Assembly: GCF_014172405.1 (NCBI RefSeq)
Contig: NZ_WNXC01000004.1
Location: 186,001 to 250,000 of the forward strand
Source: Pedobacter gandavensis
Lineage (GTDB): Bacteria > Bacteroidota > Bacteroidia > Sphingobacteriales > Sphingobacteriaceae
DNA length: 64,000 nt
Direction: 5' to 3'
Positions 1-8,097 of the stretch are shown here, one piece after another (position 1 is the first letter of the stretch; every line of letters begins with the position of its first letter). The notes below the pieces were generated by a model. That model worked only from the letters and a program-made list of their open reading frames with translations. It did no database searches and was not told the origin of the DNA. The translations under genes were made by a program, and so were the position numbers.

Positions 1-1
1 A

Positions 2-664
2 TATGACCTGCAGGCTGCCTGTTCAGGATTCATCTTCGGATTATCTACGGGAGCTCAGTTCATCGAATCCGGTAAACATAAAAAAGTATTGGTTGTTGGT
101 GGCGATAAAATGTCGTCTATCATCAATTACCAGGACCGTACCACCTGCATCATCTTTGGTGATGGTTGTGGCGCTGTTCTTTTAGAGCCAAATGAGGAAG
201 GAATGGGCATCCAGGACTCTATCCTGAAAAGTGATGGTTCGGGCCGTCAATTCCTACACCAAAAAGCTGGCGGTTCTGCCAGACCGGCAAGCCATGAGAC
301 TGTGGACAATAATGAGCACGTTGTGCATCAGGAAGGTCAGGCAGTATTCAAATTTGCGGTTACTAATATGGCAGATGTTGCGGCCGAAATCATGGAACGC
401 AATAACCTGACTTCTGATGATGTGACCTGGTTGGTTCCACATCAAGCCAATAAAAGGATCATCGATGCTACCGCATCAAGAATGGGCCTTGGTACAGAAA
501 AGGTAATGATCAACATTCAACGTTACGGAAATACCACTAATGGAACGATTCCACTGTGTTTATGGGAATGGGAAAGCCAATTGAAAAAAGGCGATAACAT
601 CATCCTGGCAGCATTTGGAGGTGGTTTCACCTGGGGTTCTGTGTACTTAAAATGGGCTTATTAA
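2..664 (+). CDS. fabH: 3-oxoacyl-ACP synthase III (KAS III), 5' end cut by window
   Basis: Condenses acetyl-CoA with malonyl-ACP to start fatty acid synthesis in the cytoplasm. The reading frame is open to the left edge, so the gene begins outside the window; about 220 C-terminal residues are present out of a usual 320-335. The first visible codons give DLQAACSGF, the nucleophile-cysteine motif of FabH; further on are the catalytic histidine in [10 protein letters not shown] and the asparagine in YGNTTNGT, completing the Cys-His-Asn set. The stop is followed by accB after a 72-nt gap, so this is a fatty acid initiation cluster. The internal TTG at 89 is not a real start because homology continues upstream of it. 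Identification is secure from the motifs. Confidence 0.95.
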   Translation, partial: YDLQAACSGFIFGLSTGAQFIESGKHKKVLVVGGDKMSSIINYQDRTTCIIFGDGCGAVLLEPNEEGMGIQDSILKSDGSGRQFLHQKAGGSARPASHETVDNNEHVVHQEGQAVFKFAVTNMADVAAEIMERNNLTSDDVTWLVPHQANKRIIDATASRMGLGTEKVMINIQRYGNTTNGTIPLCLWEWESQLKKGDNIILAAFGGGFTWGSVYLKWAY

Positions 665-736
665 ATTTTATAAAATAATTAATCTTAACTTAGATAATTG
701 TTAAGACATACTGTTTTCTCTAAAAAACACCAAAAA

Positions 737-1213
737 ATGGATATCAAACAAATTCAGGAACTTATTAAATTTGTTTCTCGTTCGGGCGTAAATGAAGTCG
801 CTATTGAGCAGGAAGATTTCAAAATAACGATTAAGACCAATCAAGCTCCTACCTACGTTCAGGCAACGGTACCAGCACAGATTGCTCCAGCAGTGGCTCC
901 GGCAGCAGCAGCTCCGCAACCAACTACCCCAACAGAAACTAAAGCAACTGTTGCTGCGGAAGATGATTCAAAATATATCACCATTAAATCACCAATGATT
1001 GGTACTTTCTACCGTTCATCTAGTCCGGATAAACCTTCTTTTGTAAATGTAGGTGACGAATTCCCGGTAGGTAAAGTGATCTGTATTATCGAAGCGATGA
1101 AATTGTTCAATGAAATCGAAAGTGAAGTATCTGGTAGAATCGTTAAGGTTTTAGTAGAAAATGCTTCTCCGGTAGAATATGACCAACCGTTATTTTTAGT
1201 TGAACCTATGTAA
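737..1213 (+). CDS. accB: Acetyl-CoA carboxylase biotin carboxyl carrier protein
   Basis: Carries the biotin that shuttles CO2 between biotin carboxylase and carboxyltransferase in acetyl-CoA carboxylase. The protein has 158 residues: an N-terminal helical part ([13 protein letters not shown]), an Ala/Pro/Thr-rich flexible linker at about residues 45-80, and a C-terminal biotinyl domain. The biotinylated lysine is K122 in EAMKLFNE, a variant of the common EAMKMMNE. I start it at the ATG at 737 because MDIKQIQEL matches the usual AccB N-terminus; an upstream TTG at 698 would add 13 residues that do not look like the family. It is 61 nt upstream of accC and almost certainly cotranscribed with it. 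Confidence 0.96.
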   Translation: MDIKQIQELIKFVSRSGVNEVAIEQEDFKITIKTNQAPTYVQATVPAQIAPAVAPAAAAPQPTTPTETKATVAAEDDSKYITIKSPMIGTFYRSSSPDKPSFVNVGDEFPVGKVICIIEAMKLFNEIESEVSGRIVKVLVENASPVEYDQPLFLVEPM

Positions 1214-1274
1214 TTCCTTTTGGGGATTACTTAATATGCCCAGGGCTTAGTTCTGGGGGGAAAAGAAAAAATAT

Positions 1275-2615
1275 ATGTTTAAAAAGATACTAATTGCCAA
1301 CAGGGGCGAGATCGCTTTGCGTATCATTCGTACCTGTAAAGAAATGGGCATCAAAACCGTAGCTGTTTACTCTACTGCAGACAGAGAAAGTTTACATGTA
1401 CGTTTTGCTGATGAAGCCGTTTGTATTGGGCCGCCACCAAGTAAGGATTCTTACCTGAGCATCCCTAATATTATTTCAGCTGCAGAATTAACAAATGCTG
1501 ATGCCATTCACCCAGGTTACGGTTTCCTTTCTGAGAATGCTAAATTTTCTTCAGTTTGCCGTGATTATGGAATTAAATTTATCGGTGCTACACCGGAGCA
1601 AATCAACTCAATGGGTGATAAAGCTTCCGCAAAAGAAACGATGAAAAAAGCTGGCGTTCCAACCATTCCAGGTTCGAAAGGATTGCTTGAAAATTTCAAA
1701 GATGGTATTGAGATGGCCAATGAAATGGGCTACCCTGTAATCCTTAAAGCAACTGCCGGTGGTGGTGGCCGTGGAATGCGTGTAGTCTGGAAAGATGAAG
1801 ATTTTGAAAATGCATGGGATAGCGCAAGACAAGAGTCGGGAGCAGCCTTTGGAAATGATGGTCTTTATTTAGAGAAATATATCGAAGATCCTCGTCACAT
1901 TGAAATCCAGATTATCGGTGATCAATATGGTAAGGCTTGTCACTTGTCGGAACGTGATTGTTCTATTCAACGTCGCCATCAAAAGCTGGTTGAAGAGGCA
2001 CCATCACCATTCATGACACCTGAACTTCGTGAGAAAATGGGTGAAGCAGCCATCAAAGGTGCCATTGCGGTACAATATGAAGGTGCCGGAACCATTGAGT
2101 TCCTGGTAGACAAACACCGTAATTTCTACTTCATGGAGATGAATACCCGTATCCAGGTAGAACATCCGGTAACCGAAGAAGTAATTAACTATGACTTGAT
2201 CAAAGAACAAATCAAAGTAGCTTCAGGTGTACCAATCTCAGGAAAAAACTATTTACCAAATATGCACGCGATCGAGTGCAGGATCAATGCTGAAGATCCA
2301 TTTAACAACTTCAGACCTTGTCCTGGAAAAATCACCAATTTCCACTCTCCAGGTGGTCATGGGGTAAGGGTAGATACGCACGTATATGCTGGTTACCAGA
2401 TTCCTTCAAACTACGATTCTATGATTGCTAAACTGATTTGTGTGGCTCAAACCCGCGAAGAAGCAATTAGTACCATGGAGCGCGCTTTAAGTGAATTTGT
2501 GATCGAAGGTATTAAAACGACGATTCCATTCCACTTAAAACTAATGAAAGATCCGAACTTTAGAGCTGGTAATTTTACCACTAAATTCATGGAGACTTTC
2601 GAGTTTTCGGAGTAA
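1275..2615 (+). CDS. accC: Acetyl-CoA carboxylase biotin carboxylase subunit
   Basis: ATP-dependent carboxylation of the biotin on AccB, the first half-reaction of malonyl-CoA synthesis. Its 446 residues match the family length. It begins [16 protein letters not shown], the typical biotin carboxylase N-terminus, followed by the ATP-grasp domain with the glycine-rich loop [12 protein letters not shown] near residue 160, the HIEIQIIGD motif, and the catalytic stretch [15 protein letters not shown] near residue 290. The C-terminal domain shows the expected RINAEDP. The gene ends in a long gap with a terminator at 2701-2740, which closes the fabH-accB-accC group. Confidence 0.97.
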   Translation: MFKKILIANRGEIALRIIRTCKEMGIKTVAVYSTADRESLHVRFADEAVCIGPPPSKDSYLSIPNIISAAELTNADAIHPGYGFLSENAKFSSVCRDYGIKFIGATPEQINSMGDKASAKETMKKAGVPTIPGSKGLLENFKDGIEMANEMGYPVILKATAGGGGRGMRVVWKDEDFENAWDSARQESGAAFGNDGLYLEKYIEDPRHIEIQIIGDQYGKACHLSERDCSIQRRHQKLVEEAPSPFMTPELREKMGEAAIKGAIAVQYEGAGTIEFLVDKHRNFYFMEMNTRIQVEHPVTEEVINYDLIKEQIKVASGVPISGKNYLPNMHAIECRINAEDPFNNFRPCPGKITNFHSPGGHGVRVDTHVYAGYQIPSNYDSMIAKLICVAQTREEAISTMERALSEFVIEGIKTTIPFHLKLMKDPNFRAGNFTTKFMETFEFSE

Positions 2616-2700
2616 CCATTAGTCATAGCATAAATGGGAATTATACTTGTTACAAAGCAAATTCCCACTAATAAAAACTATTTAGTAGATTTAAAACGTA

Positions 2701-2740
2701 AATACCATTCTAAACAAAATAGAATGGTATTTTTGTTTTA
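2701..2740 (+). terminator. Intrinsic terminator after accC
   Basis: A perfect 12-bp stem (AATACCATTCTA at 2701-2712 with TAGAATGGTATT at 2720-2731) encloses a 7-nt A-rich loop and is followed by TTTGTTTTA. A weaker 7-bp inverted repeat (GGGAATT/AATTCCC, 2636-2642 and 2660-2666) lies just upstream. It ends the acc transcript and separates it from tatC. Confidence 0.75.
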
Positions 2741-2752
2741 CAAATAACGTAC

Positions 2753-3643
2753 ATGAGTGATACTAAGAAAAGGGACCTTATTGGTGCTATAAAAGAAAAA
2801 GGAAAAACTTTAGAGGCAGAAATGTCATTCTTTGACCATATCGATGTCCTCCGCAAGCACCTCTTGCGCGCATTAGCAGTAGTCTTATTATTAACAGCCG
2901 GAGCTTTTTATTTTACTGATTTCATTTTTAATACCATCATCATGGGGCCAAAAAACCCTAATTTCTGGACTTACAGAATGATGTGTAAACTTGTAGAAAA
3001 ATTCCCCTCTTTAGGCTCCGATCTCTGCATTACAAAGATTGATGCCAAGATTATCAATACAGAAATGGCAGGTCAATTTACCTTACAACTGAACTCCTGT
3101 GTGATGGTGGGAATTATTTTAGGTATCCCTTACCTCCTGTTCGAAATCTGGTTGTTTGTGAAACCTGCTCTTCATGAAAATGAAAGAAAATCAGCAAGTG
3201 GATTTGTTGCCTTTGCCTCTTTCCTATTCTTCCTGGGCATTATGTTTGGTTATTACATGATTTGCCCTTTATCCATCAATTTCCTAACCAACTTCACGGT
3301 GAGTCCGGATATTGAAAATACATTTACCATTGATTCTTACCTGTCTTCTGTGATGACCCTAACCATTGGTTCCGGGGTGATCTTCCAGTTGCCGGTGATC
3401 ATTTACATCTTATCGAAACTAGGCGTCATGACACCAGCGTTCATGCGTGCCAGCAGAAGATACTCTACAGTATTGATTCTGATTGTTGCTGCAGTCGTTA
3501 CCCCTACTGCAGATCCTTACACCATGCTAATCGTTGCAGCTCCACTATTCTTACTTTATGAATTGAGTATTTACATCTCTGCAAATATCGAGCGTAAGAA
3601 AAACAAAGAGCTTTACGGTGTAGCTAGAATTAGAAAAAACTAA
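2753..3643 (+). CDS. tatC: Sec-independent (twin-arginine) translocase subunit TatC
   Basis: Polytopic inner-membrane receptor for twin-arginine signal peptides. The 296-residue protein has a cytoplasmic N-terminus with the family motif MSFFDHIDVLRKHLLRA (about residues 24-40), six predicted membrane segments and the conserved FE and P-rich loop before the third segment (LLFEIWLFVKPALHENERK). It is longer than the roughly 250 residues of E. coli TatC because the first periplasmic loop (about residues 63-110) is expanded and contains two cysteines, in RMMCK and DLCIT. Its partner TatA-type genes lie about 25 kb away at 27990-28603. It is followed after 16 nt by rpiB. Confidence 0.95.
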   Translation: MSDTKKRDLIGAIKEKGKTLEAEMSFFDHIDVLRKHLLRALAVVLLLTAGAFYFTDFIFNTIIMGPKNPNFWTYRMMCKLVEKFPSLGSDLCITKIDAKIINTEMAGQFTLQLNSCVMVGIILGIPYLLFEIWLFVKPALHENERKSASGFVAFASFLFFLGIMFGYYMICPLSINFLTNFTVSPDIENTFTIDSYLSSVMTLTIGSGVIFQLPVIIYILSKLGVMTPAFMRASRRYSTVLILIVAAVVTPTADPYTMLIVAAPLFLLYELSIYISANIERKKNKELYGVARIRKN

Positions 3644-3659
3644 CCCCATATTTTTGAAG

Positions 3660-4100
3660 ATGTCAACAGCCCCAAAAATGAAAATTGCAATCGGCGCCGA
3701 CCATGCCGGTTTTGAATACAAAGAATTATTAAAGTCTTTTCTTGCCGACTATGAGGTGAAGGATTTCGGAACTCATTCTACGCAGTCTGTTGACTATCCT
3801 GACTTTGCTCACCCGGTAGCATTGGCAGTAGAAAGCCAGGAATACACTTTTGGTATCCTGGTTTGTGGCAGCGCAAATGGCGTAGCCATTACCGCGAATA
3901 AACACCAGCATATCCGTGCAGCCATTTGCTGGTTGAATGAAATTGCAATGCTGGCAAGGGTACACAACAATGCCAATATTTTATGTATTCCGGCAAGATT
4001 TGTTTCTGAAGAACTGGCGAAAGAAATGACCACCACCTTCTTAAATACCGAATTTGAAGGCGGAAGACATGAAAATAGGGTCAACAAAATTTCTTGTTAA
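3660..4100 (+). CDS. rpiB: Ribose 5-phosphate isomerase B
   Basis: Interconverts ribose 5-phosphate and ribulose 5-phosphate in the non-oxidative pentose phosphate pathway. It has 146 residues, the usual size for RpiB/LacAB. Family motifs are IAIGADHAGFEYKE at the N-terminus, the Asp-Tyr-Pro-Asp segment SVDYPDFAHPVA, and the catalytic loop LVCGSANGVAITANK, where many RpiB proteins have CGTGxG; here the residue after CG is Ser. The C-terminus GGRHENRVNKIS is typical. The ATG at 3660 is preferred over a TTG two codons earlier. It lies 16 nt after tatC and 21 nt before the M28 peptidase. Confidence 0.93.
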   Translation: MSTAPKMKIAIGADHAGFEYKELLKSFLADYEVKDFGTHSTQSVDYPDFAHPVALAVESQEYTFGILVCGSANGVAITANKHQHIRAAICWLNEIAMLARVHNNANILCIPARFVSEELAKEMTTTFLNTEFEGGRHENRVNKISC

Positions 4101-4121
4101 TAACTAACCTAAAATAACCAG

Positions 4122-5714
4122 ATGAAAAAACATTTACTGTATGCCGGTCTCGTACTGACAATGGCCTGCTCTGCTACTGCGCAAAATAAAGACGCAGTTA
4201 AGTTTAGCAAAACCATCAACAAAGACAACGCTTATAAGCACCTTTCCGTAATTGCTTCGGACGCCTATGAAGGCAGAGAAACAGGAAAAAAAGGAGGCTG
4301 GATGACCGCTGACTACATCAAAAACTTCTTTAAAAAGATTGGATTAAAAGGTCCGGTAAACGGAGATTATTTCCAGCCGATTGACATGATGACCGTTTCT
4401 CTTTCACAGGTATTAACCGTCAATGGGCAACCTGCGGAAGCGATAAAAGATTTTTATATCGTTCCACAAACCGTATCAGGAGCAGGTTTCGGTTTCAATA
4501 CCAGCAGTGTTTTATTCGCAGGTTATGGATTGAAAAAAGAAGGGTACAATGATTTTGAAGGGATAAATGTTGCCGGAAAAGTGGTGATGATCTTCAAATC
4601 TGGTGAGCCAAACGGGACTGCCAGTGCTGGAAATAGCAGATCTGCAGCGATGGCAAAAATAAAATACTTAACAGAGCAAAAAGCTGCTGCTGTATTGGTG
4701 ATCGACCCAACGATCGATGCCATGCCGGAAAACCTTAAAAATTACCTGACTACTCCATCATTAGTCATGAAGACGAAGGAGGAAATCGAAAAATTGAATG
4801 GTCCGCAACAAACTCCGGTCATCAATATCGGAACAGTTGTAGCAGACCAAATCTTTGCTGCTGCAAAAACAAACCTTGCTGACGTTAAAAAGAAAATCGC
4901 AGAAAGCACTAAACCTGCATCTCAGGAAATCAATGTTTCCATCTCTGCCTCTGCAAAACGAGTAGAGGAAAAAGTGAGAGCAGAAAATGTTTTGGGCTTC
5001 CTGGAAGGTTCTGATCCGAAACTAAAGCAAGAAGTTTTAGTGGTTACTGCGCATTATGACCATATCGGTATCACACCAGAAGCAAAAGGCACTGATAAAA
5101 TCAACAATGGTGCAGATGATGATGGCTCTGGTACTACTGGAGTATTAATGCTGGCCGAAGCTTTCGCCAATGCGAAAAAAGCGGGTAAAGGTCCGAAAAG
5201 AAGCGTCTTATTCATGACCGTTACCGGTGAAGAAAAAGGTCTTTTAGGTTCTGAATGGTATTCTGAACACCCAATATTTCCTTTAGAAAACACCATCACC
5301 AACTTGAACATCGATATGATCGGAAGAGGAGATAAAGACCATGCGGCAGACAACAACTTTGTTTACATCATTGGTTCGGATATGTTGAGTACTGAATTAG
5401 ATCAAATTGGTAAAAAAGCGAACAAAGAATATGTAAATATTGAGCTTGATGAGCGTTACAACAATAGAACAGACCCTAATCGCTTCTATTACCGCTCAGA
5501 TCATTACAACTTTGCTAAACATGGTATTCCGGTAATTTTCTATTTCAACGGTGTACATGATGATTACCACCAGCCAGGAGATGAAATCAGTAAGATCGAT
5601 TTCCCGATGTTGGCTAAAAGAGCAAGACTTGTTTATTTTACAGCTTGGGAATTGGCAAATCGCGCGAATCGTCCAAAAGTAGACAAGAACGCTGACGGTA
5701 CAAAAAAAGACTAA
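4122..5714 (+). CDS. Secreted M28 family metallopeptidase with PA domain
   Basis: Probable zinc aminopeptidase exported to the periplasm or cell surface. Residues 1-20 form a signal peptide; MACSATAQ could be read as a lipobox, but the cut after ATAQ looks more natural. A PA-type insert occupies about residues 110-260. The M28 domain follows with di-zinc ligands: His in TAHYDHIG, Asp in NNGADDDGSGT, the Glu pair in TGEEKGLLGSE, Asp in NIDMIGRG, and the final His in FNGVHDDYHQPGDE. At 530 residues it is normal for the PA-containing subgroup. The substrate is unknown. A strong terminator follows at 5742. Confidence 0.9.
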   Translation: MKKHLLYAGLVLTMACSATAQNKDAVKFSKTINKDNAYKHLSVIASDAYEGRETGKKGGWMTADYIKNFFKKIGLKGPVNGDYFQPIDMMTVSLSQVLTVNGQPAEAIKDFYIVPQTVSGAGFGFNTSSVLFAGYGLKKEGYNDFEGINVAGKVVMIFKSGEPNGTASAGNSRSAAMAKIKYLTEQKAAAVLVIDPTIDAMPENLKNYLTTPSLVMKTKEEIEKLNGPQQTPVINIGTVVADQIFAAAKTNLADVKKKIAESTKPASQEINVSISASAKRVEEKVRAENVLGFLEGSDPKLKQEVLVVTAHYDHIGITPEAKGTDKINNGADDDGSGTTGVLMLAEAFANAKKAGKGPKRSVLFMTVTGEEKGLLGSEWYSEHPIFPLENTITNLNIDMIGRGDKDHAADNNFVYIIGSDMLSTELDQIGKKANKEYVNIELDERYNNRTDPNRFYYRSDHYNFAKHGIPVIFYFNGVHDDYHQPGDEISKIDFPMLAKRARLVYFTAWELANRANRPKVDKNADGTKKD

Positions 5715-5741
5715 TCCTTAAAATAATAGCCTGATTCAGGC

Positions 5742-5774
5742 AAAGCCCTCGGAATTAATTCCGGGGGCTTTTTT
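5742..5774 (+). terminator. Intrinsic terminator after M28 peptidase gene
   Basis: A 15-bp stem, AAAGCCCTCGGAATT (5742-5756) with AATTCCGGGGGCTTT (5757-5771) and one T-G pair, is followed by TTT. In RNA the self-complementary AATTAATT centre would open as the loop. Confidence 0.8.
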
Positions 5775-5778
5775 ATGC

Positions 5779-5806
5779 AAAAAAACCGCCCTGTTCTAGA
5801 GCGGTT
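5779..5806 (-). terminator. Intrinsic terminator of the GIN-domain gene (minus strand)
   Basis: Read on the minus strand, GAACCGC pairs with GCGGTT across an 11-nt loop and is followed by a run of T (the A run at 5779-5785 on plus). It lies 69 nt beyond the stop of the GIN-domain gene and faces the M28 terminator. Confidence 0.65.
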
Positions 5807-5874
5807 CTTCGTAAAATTGATTCCTCTGTGTATCTGTATATATTGACAGCCAGTATTAGGCTGGTAATTTTTTA

Positions 5875-6411
5875 TTAAAGTTTAGCGATCACAAAATCTT
5901 GTTGGTTTAGTTTAGAAACGCCTTCACTAACCTCTTTGTGCTCCGAAGATGATCCACTTAATTTTAAGTCAGACTGGTCGCTTAAATTCGTATAAAGGCT
6001 CCCTACTGTTGCATTTACCTTCGCTTTAGCATCGTCTTTCAGGAAGATCTGAAGTAAAGCCAGGTCAAAGTTACCACGAGTCTTAACCGTTGCTGAATTC
6101 GCAGCATCAATTCTCTGTAAGTCTTTTACATGTACATAGATGGTGCTTTTATCGGTAGAGTTGATATACAATGTATATCCTTTTTGCTTCACACTGGTGT
6201 TGCTTTGTTCGATCATATCATCGCTGCTCACAGTTTCATTGTTTCCTTGTACCAGCACTACATTGGCATTTCCGGTAACTACTATTTTATTGAATTTTAC
6301 CGGCACAGTGTTGCTTGGTGATTTCTCTTTGGCGAATGTAGTAAATGCTGAAGAAGTTAAAACGATAGCTGTTAATGTAGAAGCGATTAGGGTTTTGATG
6401 GCAGTTTTCAT
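5875..6411 (-). CDS. GIN-domain (DUF2807-like) secreted protein
   Basis: A 178-residue secreted protein. The N-terminus has a basic start, a hydrophobic core and an A-F-A cleavage region (signal peptide, about residues 1-27). The mature part is rich in short beta strands with the order typical of the head-GIN/DUF2807 fold: FNKIVVTGNANVVLVQG, then DMIEQSNTSVKQKG, then LYINSTDKSTIYVHVKDLQ and ASATVKTRG-like repeats. The proteins are common in Bacteroidota and have no settled biochemical role; adhesin or stress-linked functions are guesses. It is transcribed away from lutB; the shared intergenic region holds a perfect palindrome at 6544-6566. Confidence 0.8.
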   Translation of the reverse strand: MKTAIKTLIASTLTAIVLTSSAFTTFAKEKSPSNTVPVKFNKIVVTGNANVVLVQGNNETVSSDDMIEQSNTSVKQKGYTLYINSTDKSTIYVHVKDLQRIDAANSATVKTRGNFDLALLQIFLKDDAKAKVNATVGSLYTNLSDQSDLKLSGSSSEHKEVSEGVSKLNQQDFVIAKL

Positions 6412-6543
6412 ATCTTTTAATTTTTAAGTTTTTAAGGTTGTTTTGTAGATAAGACGTGCTCAAATGGGAAACGTTTCAGCGGTTTTTGCGGCATTAGACC
6501 ATGACAGCATGCCACTCGACGAAAGGCCAGAACTTCTCGACCA

Positions 6544-6566
6544 ATCGACGAAATATTTTCGTCGAT
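6544..6566. promoter_or_regulatory. 23-bp palindrome, candidate operator
   Basis: Two perfect 10-bp arms (ATCGACGAAA at 6544-6553 and TTTCGTCGAT at 6557-6566) surround a 3-bp centre. An extra half site, TCGACGAAA, lies at 6516-6524 in the same orientation as the left arm. The region separates the divergent GIN-domain and lutB genes, 133 bp from the GIN start and 134 bp from the lutB start, so a dimeric regulator binding here could control either. The regulator is not identifiable from the window. Confidence 0.5.
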
Positions 6567-6692
6567 ACTCCCCTTCCTTTCCTTATATTGTAAGCTAAGC
6601 GTATGGATTTCATTTCAAAAAGCGTTTAATCTTTGCTGATTGTGTTTGATCTTTAATATTGATGGAGGTCACAACCGAAGCTTAATTATTTT

Positions 6693-6700
6693 TATATTTG
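6693..6700 (+). promoter_or_regulatory. Candidate -7 element of lutB (TATATTTG)
   Basis: TATATTTG matches the Bacteroidota -7 consensus TAnnTTTG exactly and abuts the first possible ATG of lutB (6701). Transcription starting 5-7 nt downstream would begin at or next to the second ATG (6707). No good -33 TTG is visible at the standard distance, so the call is moderate. Confidence 0.45.
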
Positions 6701-8095
6701 ATGACGATGAAGATATCTGATGAATTTTTGGTTAAGGCCGATGAAAAAGCCTTTGATTTAGGGCATCGCAAGACAATTAATCATAATATTGGCAAGTATA
6801 ATGTTGCGGTAGAGCGGGGTGTATCGAGGTTTGAGAATTTAGAAAACTCGAAGAAGAAAGCGCATGTGATTAAATGGAGGGTGATGGAGAACCTGGATAA
6901 GTTTCTTCCTGAATTTGAATCCAATTTTCAACGTAGAGGAGGAAAAGTAATCTGGGCAAATGATGTAGAAGAGGCGCAGAGAGAAATCTTAAACATCATC
7001 CGGAAAAGTGGTGGCAAGACGGTTATCAAGTCTAAGTCGATGACCACCGAAGAAATCCACCTCAATGATTTCCTGGAGAAAAATAACATTGAATCCTTAG
7101 AGAGTGACCTTGGCGAATATATTGTTCAGCTATTAGGCCAGGCTCCATACCATATTGTTACCCCTGCAATGCACCTCAGTAAAGAGGAAATTGCCAAGCT
7201 TTTCCATGATAAATTTGGAACGCCAATAGATGCCACACCACAGCAACTGACGCAAAAAGCCAGAGAATTGCTTAGAGAAAAATACCTGAGAGCCGACATT
7301 GGCATCTCTGGAGGAAACTTCCTAATTGCCGATACTGGTAGTATCGCATTGACAGAAAATGAGGGAAATGCAAGGTTATGTACCACTTTTCCTAAAATCC
7401 ATATTGCAATTGTAGGTATTGAAAAAGTGATTCCTTCGATGGCTGATCTGGACTTGTTTTGGCCATTACTTTCCAGTCATGGAACCGGACAAAACCTGAC
7501 TGTTTACAATACGATATTGAGTGGTCCCAGACAAGCAGGCGAAACCGATGGGCCAGAAGAAATGTATGTGGTGTTGCTGGACAATGGCCGTACCAATTTG
7601 CTGGCACAAAAAGAACAGCGTCAAGCCTTATATTGCATCCGTTGCGGCGCTTGTTTAAATGCATGTCCAGTGTATAAAAATATAGGTGGACATACCTATA
7701 ATACAACTTATAGCGGTCCTATTGGTTCCATCATCACCCCGCATTTACAAGGGATGAAGGAATTCAAACACCTCAGCAATGCTTCCAGCCTATGTGGCAA
7801 ATGCACGGAAGTTTGTCCGGTGAAGATTGATGTCCATAAGATGTTACTGCTAAACAGAAGAGATGCAGTGGCGGATAATCAAAATACCAAAGTGGAAGAG
7901 ATCGGATGGAATGCCTTCACGACCACCATGCAGAAAAGATCGAGAATGGATATGTTAGGTGGAAAGATGAAAAACTTCTTTCTCAAATTCTTCTTCAAGA
8001 AGACCTGGGGCAAATACCGGAATATGCCGGAAGTTGCACCGAAGTCTTTCGCGAAGCTTTATGAGGAGAAAAAGAAAGCAAACAAAACCCCTTAA
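6701..8095 (+). CDS. lutB: LutB-like lactate utilisation iron-sulfur protein
   Basis: Member of the LUD-domain family that, with LutA and LutC, oxidises L-lactate to pyruvate. The 464-residue protein has an N-terminal LUD domain (about residues 60-290, with ISGGNFLIADTGSIAL) and a C-terminal ferredoxin-like part with two cysteine clusters: CIRCGACLNACPVYKN from about residue 312 and CGKCTEVCPVKID from about 365, binding two 4Fe-4S clusters. lutA and lutC are not adjacent. The stop is 2 nt before the start of the E1 dehydrogenase gene, so the two are translated from one message. Start could be 6701 or, if the TATATTTG promoter is real, 6707 (MKISDEF). Confidence 0.85.
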   Translation: MTMKISDEFLVKADEKAFDLGHRKTINHNIGKYNVAVERGVSRFENLENSKKKAHVIKWRVMENLDKFLPEFESNFQRRGGKVIWANDVEEAQREILNIIRKSGGKTVIKSKSMTTEEIHLNDFLEKNNIESLESDLGEYIVQLLGQAPYHIVTPAMHLSKEEIAKLFHDKFGTPIDATPQQLTQKARELLREKYLRADIGISGGNFLIADTGSIALTENEGNARLCTTFPKIHIAIVGIEKVIPSMADLDLFWPLLSSHGTGQNLTVYNTILSGPRQAGETDGPEEMYVVLLDNGRTNLLAQKEQRQALYCIRCGACLNACPVYKNIGGHTYNTTYSGPIGSIITPHLQGMKEFKHLSNASSLCGKCTEVCPVKIDVHKMLLLNRRDAVADNQNTKVEEIGWNAFTTTMQKRSRMDMLGGKMKNFFLKFFFKKTWGKYRNMPEVAPKSFAKLYEEKKKANKTP

Positions 8096-8097
8096 AT

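Noticed and set aside
3..185. 60-residue open frame at the left edge
   Set aside because: It lies in a different frame from FabH and its sequence is low in hydrophobic order; FabH homology continues through this region in the other frame.
698..736. TTG start extending accB by 13 residues
   Set aside because: The family N-terminus begins MDIKQIQEL at 737, and the extra residues are not conserved-looking.
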